A DNA stretch of 64,000 nt, taken from assembly GCA_041658725.1 (NCBI GenBank), contig JBAZZQ010000001.1, positions 1 to 64,000 of the forward strand, in the 5' to 3' direction. The notes below the pieces were generated by a model. It was not told the DNA's origin. It searched no databases and saw only the letters and a program-made list of their open reading frames with translations. The stretch comes from JBAZZQ01 sp041658725 (GTDB lineage Bacteria; Planctomycetota; Phycisphaerae; JAAYCJ01). A program made the position numbers and the translations under genes. Below, in pieces: positions 16,223-24,863 of the stretch; the first letter of the stretch is position 1, and each line of letters begins with the position of its first letter.

Positions 16223-16872
16223 TGAAGATTATTGATTTATCAATTCCATTGGCGGCGGGAAGAGATATCGAATGCGCCATCCCCGATAAATTGCCTCTTT
16301 ACGAGGGTTTTCCCTGTGAGGAATATCTCTTCAGTTTTCATTCCCACCGGGGATGTTATTTTGAGACTTCCGCCCATTTGTTTCGGGGTGGGACGATGAC
16401 TCAGGATGTGCCGGTTGAGAAATTGATGATGCCGGCCGTGGTGGCAAGGGTCTCCAAAGAAAAAACCAATCCAATCGAGCCGGAGGATATTCTTGCCGGA
16501 ATGAAGGGAAATCCGCTGGCAGGGGATGGACTGATTGTCGATACGGGCGGCCGAGAGGGTTACTTTTCCCGACGCTGCGGGACTTGGATGGTCGAAAAAA
16601 AGATTTGTCTGCTTGGATCGAGTCTGAGTCGATTTGATACGGGTTTTGTAAACCCGACCGGAATCTTTGTCGAACTGTTCAAAGCGGAGATTCCTATCAT
16701 CGCCGAAATACACAATCTGGAGAAAATCGACCATGAGCGGATATTTCTGATTGTGTCGCCCATGGCCATTGAAGGTGTTTGCACCGTTCCATGCCGCGTG
16801 GTGGCGATGGATGGTAATGAGCCGGAGATTGAATGGTTGACCGGACACCTACGGTCTGGACCGGCCAAATAG
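16222..16872 (+). CDS. Cyclase family protein (kynurenine formamidase-like)
   Basis: 216 residues from the ATG that shares an A with the upstream stop. Earlier in-frame ATGs lie inside the acetyltransferase gene and are rejected. The opening KIIDLSIPL and the metal-binding segment HRGCYFETSAHLF (family pattern HxGTHxDxPxHF, with substitutions) identify the cyclase/KynB-like hydrolase family. That family cleaves formamides, lactones or related bonds using divalent metal. GLIVDTGGREG and the late HNLEKID helix also fit. The strict coupling to the AAC(3) fusion suggests one small pathway acting on an amide-bearing substrate. The chemistry is unknown. Confidence 0.8.
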   Translation: MKIIDLSIPLAAGRDIECAIPDKLPLYEGFPCEEYLFSFHSHRGCYFETSAHLFRGGTMTQDVPVEKLMMPAVVARVSKEKTNPIEPEDILAGMKGNPLAGDGLIVDTGGREGYFSRRCGTWMVEKKICLLGSSLSRFDTGFVNPTGIFVELFKAEIPIIAEIHNLEKIDHERIFLIVSPMAIEGVCTVPCRVVAMDGNEPEIEWLTGHLRSGPAK

Positions 16873-16906
16873 GACAAGAAAGAATTATCGGACCGAATTT
16901 TAGCGG

Positions 16907-18415
16907 TCAACTTGGATTGAGCGGTTCGGTCTTGGGATACACTCCGACGATTTTTTCCGTGATTTGCTGAAAATGCTGACCTAAAATGGCCAGTTCCACG
17001 GCGACTGGAAACGCTTTCCTTCGGAGCAGGATTGTTTTTATAATCAGGTTCCAATAAAGGAAGCGACATTTGGATACAACTCCGATGTCCCACATGCTTC
17101 GGAAAAGGGCGAAGATTTCACACCGGGTAATTCGACTGTGAATGTTTGGCCGGTACGTTCGAACGAAGGTATGAATCCTCCGGTAGTAATGTTTGGGGGA
17201 ATAGATTGTGGCGAGGATTTTTTGGTATCCTTCTATAAGATTTTTTTCTCCCATGCGGGGTAAATAATTCAAACTTCCGTCCGTGTTTTCACCGCTGGAA
17301 TCACCTAGCAGGCGACCTTCGGCTTCGAGTCGTTGCCACAGCCTGGTATGTGGGACGGCATTTAACAGACCCACCATTGCCTGGACGATTCCTGTTTTTT
17401 GGATGAAGGTGATCTGCCGCTGGAAGATATTTTCCGTATCGCTGTCAAAACCGACGATAAACCCTCCCATGACCTGCATGCCGTATTGGTGGATGGTTCT
17501 TACCGCCTTGGCGAGGTTGCTGGAAACGTTCTGCGTCTTTCCACATTCCTTCAGACTTTCGGTATCGGGTGTTTCAATGCCCAGGAATATCTTGTGAAAA
17601 CCGGCGTCGCGCATCATTTGCATCAATTCCTCATCGTCGGCGATATTGACGCTGGCTTCTGTCAGCAGATTGAACGGGTAGCGGTGTTGTTTCTGCCATT
17701 CGATCAGCTGGGGGAGCAATTGTTTAACGCTTTTCTTATTGCCGATAAAGTTGTCATCGACGATAAATACCCCGCCTTTCCAGCCAGCTTCCCAGAGGGA
17801 TTGCAGTTCCCGGATCAGTTGCTGCGGCGTTTTGGTCCTCGGGGTTCTACCGTACATGACGATGATGTCACAGAATTCACAATTGAAGGGGCATCCCCGG
17901 GAATATTGCACGGAGATCACCGCATAATCCTTCAAGCGGATGAGGGACCAGAGGGGAACGGGGGTTGATCCCATGTCGGGTTTTTCCGTTGAAGTGTAAA
18001 CGGGTTGGAGATTCCCTTGCTCCAGATCGCGGAGAAACAAGGGCAGAGTCACTTCCGCCTCGTTTAAGACAAAGTGATCGACTCCCGGATATTGTTCGGC
18101 CTGGGCTGTAAAGGCGGGTCCTCCGGCGACGACGGTCTTACCGAAGGTCTTGCACCGGCTGATAATTTCCTGGGCGCTGGTTTTCTGAACCATCATGGCA
18201 CTGATAAAGACCATATCCGCCCATTGGATTTGGGTATCGGTGAGTGCGGTTACATTAAGGTCAATTAATTTTTTCTCCCAGGTTTCCGGCAGCATGGCTG
18301 CCACGGTCAGCAATCCCAGGGGAGGAAAAGCCGCCTTCTTGGATATGAATCGAAGGGCGTGCTTGAAACTCCAAAATGTATCGGGGTATGTAGGATATAC
18401 CATCAATATCTTCAT
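16907..18415 (-). CDS. B12-binding-domain radical SAM protein
   Basis: Start chosen at the ATG at 18415 (AGAGG 5 nt upstream), which gives 502 residues beginning MKILMVYPTYPDTFW. A longer in-frame start at 18475 has no good ribosome site. The N-terminal 140 residues form a cobalamin-binding-like Rossmann domain. The radical SAM core contains CPFNCEFC, the CxxxCxxC that binds the 4Fe-4S cluster, and FIVDDNFIGNKK. The C-terminal region (about 350-500) resembles the DUF4070 extension found in hopanoid HpnJ-like and related enzymes. The substrate is unknown. It is convergent with the cyclase gene and divergent from cpaE, with no pathway neighbours. Confidence 0.85.
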   Translation of the reverse strand: MKILMVYPTYPDTFWSFKHALRFISKKAAFPPLGLLTVAAMLPETWEKKLIDLNVTALTDTQIQWADMVFISAMMVQKTSAQEIISRCKTFGKTVVAGGPAFTAQAEQYPGVDHFVLNEAEVTLPLFLRDLEQGNLQPVYTSTEKPDMGSTPVPLWSLIRLKDYAVISVQYSRGCPFNCEFCDIIVMYGRTPRTKTPQQLIRELQSLWEAGWKGGVFIVDDNFIGNKKSVKQLLPQLIEWQKQHRYPFNLLTEASVNIADDEELMQMMRDAGFHKIFLGIETPDTESLKECGKTQNVSSNLAKAVRTIHQYGMQVMGGFIVGFDSDTENIFQRQITFIQKTGIVQAMVGLLNAVPHTRLWQRLEAEGRLLGDSSGENTDGSLNYLPRMGEKNLIEGYQKILATIYSPKHYYRRIHTFVRTYRPNIHSRITRCEIFALFRSMWDIGVVSKCRFLYWNLIIKTILLRRKAFPVAVELAILGQHFQQITEKIVGVYPKTEPLNPS

Positions 18416-18638
18416 CGAAACCTCTGCCTTTCCTGCATGTAAGGGAAATAACCTGGAAAGGCCTTTTTCGCTCACTCCCCAAGTCGCTTTACCCGTGCAT
18501 CGCTATACTATAAGTTTACTATTATAGCCGAGTTTAATATATTTTTTATTTTATTTTTTTAAAATTTTGTCGATATAGGGAAAGCGGGATGATGTGGTCT
18601 GAAGGTGGCTGTATCCCCATTGAGACAGGAAAACAATT

Positions 18639-19838
18639 ATGGTCAAGAGAACGCGAGTTATCGTATTAAATTCCGATCCTGATTACGCCGCGGAGCTTCG
18701 GTCCGACTTGCTGAACGTGGCGGGGGTGACGATAGTGGCGGAAACGGACGATCCTGCCCATCTGGGCGAGGTGATCGAGGGATTCACCTCCGAGGTGGTC
18801 ATGATAAATTTGGATACGGACCCGACGGGTTTGCTGACCCTGGTGAAAGGGTTGGCGGCCAAGTACCCGAATCTATCCCTTTTTGGGATCAGCGAAAAAG
18901 AAGATGCTCAATTTATTTTGGCGTCGATCCGGGCCGGGATGCGTGAATTCCTGGTTCGCCCGTTTGATCGCCAACAACTCGTGGAATCGTTTGATCGGGT
19001 TGCCCAACAGAACCCGGAGGGAGTAAAGCAGGGACGACTCATTTGCGCGGTCGGAAGCGCAGGAGGTTCCGGGTGTACCACGTTGGCGACGAACCTGGCT
19101 TGTGAACTGGCAGCGATCGGCCAGAAAAAAGTGGTGCTGGTCGATTTGGATTTTCTGAGCGGAGACGTGGCTTCACTATTGGGCATTTCTCCGGAATTCA
19201 GCATCATCGATCTTTGCGGGAGCGACGAGGCCATCGATCAGAACATGGTTCAAAAAGCGCTCGTCAAACACAGTTCGGGGCTTTTTGTGCTGACCAGTCC
19301 CAATCGATTCATCAAGTCGCACCAACTTACCCTGGAACGGGGCGCCATGGTGATTAACATGCTGACCGACAATTTCGAATACGTGATCTGCGATGGAATT
19401 ACCCGCAGCGATGCCACCAATCACATCCTTTTGGATATGACCGATACCGTGCTTCTGGTAATGCAAATGGTCCTTAATTCCGTGCGAAACGCGGATCGAT
19501 TTATGCAAAAATTGGCAAGCGAGGGTTATAACCTGGATCGCGTGGAGCCGGTGATCAATCGATATGCCAAAGAGAATAGCTCTCTTTATCCGCAAGACGC
19601 TGAGGAAAAACTCGGACGCCCCATTTCCTGGATTATTCCCAGTGATTGGAAAACGGTCAGCAATGCGGCCAACGTTGGTCAACCGTTTTCGATTTTTAAC
19701 CCTAAAACGGAAGTCAGCGAATCCATCCGCAACCTGGCGTTAAAGATTCACGATCCCAAAAACTTTCCAAAGACCGGAGATAAAACCAATCACGGACGGG
19801 AAAAGTCGGGGTTCTGGGAAAAAGTCCTGGGGAAATAG
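18639..19838 (+). CDS. cpaE: CpaE/MinD-like pilus-assembly ATPase
   Basis: 399 residues. An N-terminal receiver-like domain (VIVLNSDPDYAAELRSDL; LASIRAGMREFLVRPFDRQQL) precedes a ParA/MinD ATPase domain with the deviant Walker motif GSAGGSGCTTLATNLA at about 139-154 and VVLVDLDFLSGDV. The C-terminal ISWIIPSDWKTVSNAANVGQPF is typical of CpaE. CpaE-type proteins place Flp/Tad pili at a pole. The Walker region lacks the first lysine of the classical motif. No cpaF or other Tad gene is in the window, so it is an orphan here. The polar role is inferred from the family. Confidence 0.82.
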   Translation: MVKRTRVIVLNSDPDYAAELRSDLLNVAGVTIVAETDDPAHLGEVIEGFTSEVVMINLDTDPTGLLTLVKGLAAKYPNLSLFGISEKEDAQFILASIRAGMREFLVRPFDRQQLVESFDRVAQQNPEGVKQGRLICAVGSAGGSGCTTLATNLACELAAIGQKKVVLVDLDFLSGDVASLLGISPEFSIIDLCGSDEAIDQNMVQKALVKHSSGLFVLTSPNRFIKSHQLTLERGAMVINMLTDNFEYVICDGITRSDATNHILLDMTDTVLLVMQMVLNSVRNADRFMQKLASEGYNLDRVEPVINRYAKENSSLYPQDAEEKLGRPISWIIPSDWKTVSNAANVGQPFSIFNPKTEVSESIRNLALKIHDPKNFPKTGDKTNHGREKSGFWEKVLGK

Positions 19839-19872
19839 AAATAAGTTATTATTGTCCCAAAACCTTGGCCAC

Positions 19873-22119
19873 CTACTGGGTTGTCCCCGAAGCCGCATCG
19901 GTTGAGTTGGGTGGTATGCTGATTTTCGCCGGAGAAATCTGAAATTGAATCTGTTGTGCCTGACCGGCAATGACAGATAGCTTCTCCGGGGATATCCGCG
20001 CCTGATCATCGGCTTTGACACGATATTCACCGGCAGGCAACTCAATCGACCATTTCCCTTGGGCATCGGTTACCACCTGCCCCATCGGATATGACCCAGA
20101 CCAGTTCGATCTATAAAACTGCATCGTTTTATCGGCGACAGCCTTGCCCGACTCAAGATGTGCGATACCGCTAACCAAAGTCAGCGGCTGGTCCGGTCCC
20201 AGGAGTACCAGATCGGCCAGAGTACCGGCATCCAGCATTTTATATACCCCAGGCGCCCCAAAGGGAACCCACGCGGCATGATCGGTAATCTTACCGTTAT
20301 GGCGGTCAAGATCGGCGACGATCACGTCAAAGCCGAAGCGTCGGCCGGGTTTGAGGGCGGCGACCGCGGGATAGGACTCATACACGACACATCGCCATTC
20401 ATAAATCACCCTTCGGCCGGATACCGACCACTTGCAGTTGTTTTTGGTTGTGGTGACGTCCACGCCAATGACATAAGGATTGGTCTTTCCGGGATTGCGC
20501 GCACCGGCGCCAATAAAGGGAAGCCCCGGACCGGCGATGGCGACATATTGCATGGAAGCCAAGTTTGCCGGATACGTACGATCGCTCCAAGCGTGTCTGC
20601 GCTCGGCGTTGAGGCCATCGAAGTAAAGTTCCACGCAATCACACTCAGAGGAATTGGCCTTCGGGTAGTCGGGATTGGTCGGGACATGATCGTCATCGTC
20701 GACGACCACCGCAACATACACCATCTGATCCCGGGGGCTCCAGGTGACCATGAAGTAGGCTGACAGATCACGGCTCAAACGAAGATCCCCTTTAAGGTCG
20801 CTGGGACCATACGGGGCGTACGGATGGATCAAGTGGTATTTTGGAGTGTTTGTCGGCCAATCGTCGATTTTTCCATCGATGGTGATGCCATCGAATGGTT
20901 TCGCATAGACAACCGCCGCAGTTAGAAACTCGGGCAACTTCATTCGCTCCCATGCGTCCTCGCGGTCTTTATTTGAATCGATCATCTTATTACCATCGGC
21001 TGTACTAAGCGGCGGGTTCGATTGCCGAGGTGAGTCGTTTGCCGCCAGACGCACCGTCCCGACCGCTCCACCCGCGATCAGTGCGGCCACGGCACATGCG
21101 ATGGCGGCGCGCAAGGACAGGCGGGTGGCGAGATTGCGGTTGGAATCCAGCAGACTCGTCACACGAGCCAACAACCGACCCTCGAACAACGCAACCGTCT
21201 GTGCCAGTGGACGTGCTGTGTACGACTCGGCAATGCGGGCCAGCAGGTCCGCGTAGCTGCGAGCGTCGGCCCCATCGGCCAGCACGTAATTATCGCAGAT
21301 GTGCTCCCGTTCCTGCGTCAGACGTACACTGGCCAACCACACCAGCGGATGATAGAAATAGGCCGCCTCGATAAGCCGCTGTAAAAGGTTCGTCAGGTTA
21401 TCTCCCCGCTGAACATGGGCAAACTCGTGTCGCAATACCATCCGCAATTCTTCACTCCCCGCCGACAGCAAAGATCGCGGCAAAACCACCACCGGCCGCA
21501 ATATCCCTCCGCATACCGGGCTGGCAAGCCGGTCGCTTACCAACATGCGTATGCGAGTTCGCTTCACCACCAAGTGGGCCACGCCTTGCGGCGCAGCTTC
21601 AGCTTGCGCGCATAATGATCGCCAGCGTATCAACCCTACCGCCATACGCAGCAACATTGCCAGCAAACCGCCCACATAAAGCATCGCCACGGCAAATTTT
21701 ATAATCGCAATTGTCGGCAATTGCGATTCGTCCGACGATTCAGGCCGCGCAGGTAACAGTTTGGCGTGATCCGTAGGTGTCTGCGACGGCGTGAACTGCG
21801 GCGTATGCTTGATGTCCGCCATTCTCAACTTATCTGCAACCGGCGTTACTTTCTTGGGTGCTTGTTCCACCGTCTGAACAACTTTAGTCCTGGCGGGCAA
21901 TATCGCCAGCGTTAACTTAGGACCATACAGGATCAGACACGGCAGGACGGCGATGCCGATAAGACAATACAGCCAGACCAGATGCCGCTGCACCGCCAAT
22001 CGCAACCGTCCGGTGTACACGATCAGACACGCCAACAGCGGCAACACGGTGGCCACGAAGGTTACTGCCAGCAGGTTTTGCACTACGCCATCAACCGCAT
22101 TCATTATTACCTGATTCAT
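19873..22119 (-). CDS. M56 (BlaR1-like) membrane peptidase fused to CBM9-like and carboxypeptidase-regulatory-like domains
   Basis: 748 residues. Four or five membrane spans within the first 360 residues surround an M56 zinc-peptidase loop with HEFAH (231-235) and EREHICD (270-276). After a final span, residues about 395-620 resemble a family 9 carbohydrate-binding domain (ITIDGKIDDWP; MVYVAVVVDDDDH; CDCVELYFDG; FGFDVIVADLD). Residues about 635-725 form a carboxypeptidase regulatory-like beta sandwich (AQGKWSIELPAGEYRVKA). BlaR1 relatives sense cell-wall signals outside and cleave a BlaI-type repressor. The exported sugar-binding tail suggests a glycan signal, which is inference. AAAGGAGG precedes the ATG. 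It overlaps the repressor gene by 29 nt. Confidence 0.85.
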   Translation of the reverse strand: MNQVIMNAVDGVVQNLLAVTFVATVLPLLACLIVYTGRLRLAVQRHLVWLYCLIGIAVLPCLILYGPKLTLAILPARTKVVQTVEQAPKKVTPVADKLRMADIKHTPQFTPSQTPTDHAKLLPARPESSDESQLPTIAIIKFAVAMLYVGGLLAMLLRMAVGLIRWRSLCAQAEAAPQGVAHLVVKRTRIRMLVSDRLASPVCGGILRPVVVLPRSLLSAGSEELRMVLRHEFAHVQRGDNLTNLLQRLIEAAYFYHPLVWLASVRLTQEREHICDNYVLADGADARSYADLLARIAESYTARPLAQTVALFEGRLLARVTSLLDSNRNLATRLSLRAAIACAVAALIAGGAVGTVRLAANDSPRQSNPPLSTADGNKMIDSNKDREDAWERMKLPEFLTAAVVYAKPFDGITIDGKIDDWPTNTPKYHLIHPYAPYGPSDLKGDLRLSRDLSAYFMVTWSPRDQMVYVAVVVDDDDHVPTNPDYPKANSSECDCVELYFDGLNAERRHAWSDRTYPANLASMQYVAIAGPGLPFIGAGARNPGKTNPYVIGVDVTTTKNNCKWSVSGRRVIYEWRCVVYESYPAVAALKPGRRFGFDVIVADLDRHNGKITDHAAWVPFGAPGVYKMLDAGTLADLVLLGPDQPLTLVSGIAHLESGKAVADKTMQFYRSNWSGSYPMGQVVTDAQGKWSIELPAGEYRVKADDQARISPEKLSVIAGQAQQIQFQISPAKISIPPNSTDAASGTTQ

Positions 22120-22507
22120 CGTTATAGCCTCCTTTCTTAAGGATTTTGCGAATATCTTTCAATTCTTTTGGTGACACTTGCTTATGCTCGATCAAAGAGT
22201 TGACCAGAGCCGCTGGCGAGCCCTCGAACAGTCGCTCGAGCAACTCGCCGACTATGCTGCGTCGAGCCTGCCGTTGTGAGACGGTCGCTCGGTAGACATA
22301 TGCACGGTCATCCACCTCGTGCGCCAGGTACCCTTTGCCTTCCAGGTTTCGCATCATGGTCAGGATCGTGCAGTAGGCCGGCGATTTGCCGGTGGCGATG
22401 GCGTCGCGAACGTCATGGACGGTCGCCTTCCCTCTGTCCCAAACGATGTTCATAATCTTTGATTCGAGCTTTCCCAGACGAATGTCCGACTGTTGTCGTG
22501 TAGCCAT
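22091..22507 (-). CDS. BlaI/MecI-family transcriptional repressor
   Basis: 138 residues. A winged helix (LGKLESKIMNIVWDRGKATVHDVRDAI; SPAYCTILTMMRNLEGKGYL) leads to a dimerising C-terminal helix (SIVGELLERLFEGSPAALVNSLIEH), as in BlaI. It should repress its own operon until the M56 partner cleaves it. The M56 gene overlaps its 3' end, so the pair is cotranscribed. GGAGG lies upstream of the ATG, and an imperfect dyad overlapping the probable -10 is a candidate operator. Confidence 0.92.
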   Translation of the reverse strand: MATRQQSDIRLGKLESKIMNIVWDRGKATVHDVRDAIATGKSPAYCTILTMMRNLEGKGYLAHEVDDRAYVYRATVSQRQARRSIVGELLERLFEGSPAALVNSLIEHKQVSPKELKDIRKILKKGGYNDESGNNECG

Positions 22508-22533
22508 AAGATATATCCTCCATAATTATATAT

Positions 22534-22548
22534 GTGTTAATATTACAC
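22534..22548 (-). promoter_or_regulatory. Candidate BlaI operator and -10 region
   Basis: GTGTTAATATTACAC is an imperfect palindrome with GTGT/ACAC ends, resembling the TACA/TGTA style of BlaI-type operators. Read on the minus strand it overlaps TAATAT, 16 nt after TTGCAT (22567-22562), so a bound repressor would cover the promoter. Confidence 0.45.
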
Positions 22549-22585
22549 CGCTAATAGATAAATGCAAGAAAAAAATAAAAAAATT

Positions 22586-22709
22586 GTAACCGTTCAGACA
22601 ATGGGTGCCGAAGCGCGATTACTAACCCCCGACGGTAGTCGGGAGGTTCGCTCCCTGCTACCGCAGGGGATTAGTTGGTGGATAAAACCCCTATGGCCTG
22701 AACGGTTAC
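22586..22709. repeat. MITE-like element, GTAACNGTTCAG terminal repeats (element 1)
   Basis: Perfect 12-bp terminal inverted repeats GTAACCGTTCAG (22586-22597) and CTGAACGGTTAC (22698-22709) enclose a second stem (ACTAACCCC with GGGGATTAGT) and two inner hairpins (CCCGAC-GGTA-GTCGGG and CCCTGC-TACC-GCAGGG). The right end touches the stop codon of the 22710 gene. Two further elements with the same ends but different cores occur at 54762-54882 and 54890-55006. Confidence 0.8.
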
Positions 22710-23741
22710 TTATTGAATAATTTTGATCACTTCCTGATATAAATAGGGGATCGTATTTTTCTGATCCCCTTGAATATAAAATCCCTTCCCGCCACACGCC
22801 TCCGGTACGCGTGTTACCACACTTTTGTGATGCCGGAAATAATAGTTGACGCTTCCATCGTCCTTCATGGCGCCGGAGTCAAACGGTTTAAGATCAAAAT
22901 CGGCGGTGATGATTCCACAAGCAGGTTGACCGGTATTACCCGCCATCGAAATGGCTTTGAGCAGGACCTCCGGTCCGGTTACTGCCGAACCGATATTCAG
23001 AACCACCCCTCCATTTTGCAATCGGGCGACCTCGCGGGTAAAAATCAAAAAGTCGCGCCCCGAACAGCCGCCCTTGGCAGACCCGTCGAAGTTCGGATGC
23101 TGATCGGTCACGTCGGTGCCAATTCCCACATGGACCGTTAGGGGAATATTGCATTGATAGGCGGCGGCGATGATGGATACCTCGGGATGGGTGAACTTAA
23201 TAGGTTTTTCAACCCCCATCCGATTTTCCACCGCGCTTCTAAATTCGTCATCGCAAATAAACCGACCCAGGGCTTCACCGTACCCCAAGTGCCTTTCCTG
23301 GCCTTCGATCAGGGCGGCATTGATGTATCCCAACTCGGTGGCCATCCCGAACCGTCCTTCGGGAAGAGCGTTCGGAACATATTCGCTCGTTTCACCAATC
23401 AGGGCCAATTCAAAATCGTGAATGACCCCGGCCCCATTGGTGGCCAACAGACTGATCATCCCTCGGTGGACCAGGTCCACCACCAGTGGCCCAAGACCGT
23501 TTTTGACCAGGTGGGCTCCGGTAAACCAGATCACCGGTTTACCGGCATGGGCGGTACTGACCATGATCCGGGCAAGGTCCTTTAGGGTGGATGCTTGTTG
23601 CTCTCCGACATCATATTTCGCGATTAAAACCCGCTTGGGATCAACCAGGTTTTCCAGCTTAACCTTGTTCGTACGCGTGGAAATCGGATAAGTTCGTATA
23701 CGGTGAGAGTCGAAAATTTTGTATTTACCCTGATATTGCAT
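22710..23741 (-). CDS. Conserved hypothetical protein, possibly deoxyhypusine-synthase fold
   Basis: 343 residues with no signal peptide or membrane span. The order of strands and motifs (PVIWFTGAHLVKNGLGPLV, SLLATNGAGVIHDFELALIGETSEYV, IPLTVHVGIGTDVTDQHP, VVLNIGSAVTGPEVLLKAI) recalls NAD-binding deoxyhypusine-synthase-like proteins, where a Gly-rich stretch follows the first helix pair. The canonical active-site lysine context (GGGxPKN) seen in the 61946 gene is absent, so the same chemistry is not expected. GGAG precedes the ATG, next to a small GCGAAA/TTTCGC hairpin (23758-23776). It stands alone between the BlaI operon and the divergent TauE gene. Function unknown, and the family link is tentative. 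Confidence 0.6.
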   Translation of the reverse strand: MQYQGKYKIFDSHRIRTYPISTRTNKVKLENLVDPKRVLIAKYDVGEQQASTLKDLARIMVSTAHAGKPVIWFTGAHLVKNGLGPLVVDLVHRGMISLLATNGAGVIHDFELALIGETSEYVPNALPEGRFGMATELGYINAALIEGQERHLGYGEALGRFICDDEFRSAVENRMGVEKPIKFTHPEVSIIAAAYQCNIPLTVHVGIGTDVTDQHPNFDGSAKGGCSGRDFLIFTREVARLQNGGVVLNIGSAVTGPEVLLKAISMAGNTGQPACGIITADFDLKPFDSGAMKDDGSVNYYFRHHKSVVTRVPEACGGKGFYIQGDQKNTIPYLYQEVIKIIQ

Positions 23742-23928
23742 TTTTCTTCTCCATCATGCGAAATACAGTGTTTCGCAAATAAGATAACAAAATATGGACG
23801 GCATAGCTACATTCTTATTTTCGGAGCAATGAAACACTTGGCACACCCCTCCTGAACGATTACAATTATTTTTATTTTTCTCGACCAGTTTCGACAGATC
23901 GACAAAATCTTCGTTTGGAAGGATTTTC

Positions 23929-24687
23929 ATGCTTAATATGGCTGGTGTGGATTGGTTAATTATTGGAATTGCGGCTTTGATTATAGGAATTTCAAAGACA
24001 GGAATACCGGGGATCGGGATTCTGGCAATTCCTCTGGTGGCGTGGGTCATACCGGCCAAGGCATCGACGGGGGTAATTTTGCCAATGCTTATCGTTGGCG
24101 ATATTTTTGCGGTGATGTATTATAAGCGCCATGCGGTATGGCCTCACCTGTTTCGCCTGATCCCCTGGGCGATGGCGGGAATCGTCCTGGGTTCACTGGT
24201 GATGAATAAAATCACGGATCGCCAACTTCGTCCGATTATCGGCCTGATCGTCCTGACGATGCTGATTCTTAATTACTGGCGCAATAGCCGACAAAAGGGA
24301 GAAATTACCGTTCCAACGCAGTGGTGGTTTGCCGCGATCATTGGGCTGACGGCAGGAGTTACCACCATGTTGGCCAACGCGGCGGGGCCGATTATGGCCA
24401 TCTATCTTCTGGCGATGCAACTGCCAAAAAATGAATTCCTGGGAACCGGGGCATGGTATTATCTGCTCATGAACTGCTTTAAAGTCCCGTTTAGCGCCAA
24501 CCTGGGGTTGATCAATTCTCAGTCCCTTTTTTTAAATATGGTGAACCTGCCGTTGATTATGGTCGGTGCCCTTTCCGGGGTCCGGCTGGTAAAAATCATA
24601 CCAGAAAAGACATTTGGACTTATTATTCAGGTTCTGGCAGCGGCGGCCGCGATTAAGTTGATTTTTGAATTTTTTTCTCATCCCTAA
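23929..24687 (+). CDS. TauE/SafE family membrane exporter
   Basis: 252 residues with about eight membrane spans. The N-terminal IIGISKTGIPGIGILAIPLVAWVIP motif (split across helices) and the repeated second-half helix TAGVTTMLANAAGPIMAIYLL identify the sulfite exporter TauE/SafE (DUF81) family. Members export sulfite, sulfoacetate or other organic anions. Substrate cannot be read from sequence, and no sulfur gene is adjacent. GGAAGGA precedes the ATG by about 6 nt. Confidence 0.88.
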   Translation: MLNMAGVDWLIIGIAALIIGISKTGIPGIGILAIPLVAWVIPAKASTGVILPMLIVGDIFAVMYYKRHAVWPHLFRLIPWAMAGIVLGSLVMNKITDRQLRPIIGLIVLTMLILNYWRNSRQKGEITVPTQWWFAAIIGLTAGVTTMLANAAGPIMAIYLLAMQLPKNEFLGTGAWYYLLMNCFKVPFSANLGLINSQSLFLNMVNLPLIMVGALSGVRLVKIIPEKTFGLIIQVLAAAAAIKLIFEFFSHP

Positions 24688-24706
24688 TTTAATTTACAAA
24701 AGGAAA

Positions 24707-24737
24707 TTGACGAAGATAACTCTGGAAGCTATATAAT
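24707..24737 (+). promoter_or_regulatory. Promoter for rnc
   Basis: TTGACG (24707-24712), 19-nt spacer, TATAAT (24732-24737). The leader before the GTG at 24864 would be about 120 nt. Long rnc leaders are often substrates for RNase III autoregulation, but no long double-stranded segment is obvious here. Confidence 0.55.
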
Positions 24738-24863
24738 GTATGAAGAGATAGTCGTAAGGTGCGGCATTTTGCCAAAGTTGCCTGGTTATGAAGACGATAT
24801 AAGGCGACTTCGGCCAACTGCCTGCCTGGAACCTGTTTTCCAAAATAATTCAGGAATCGTATT

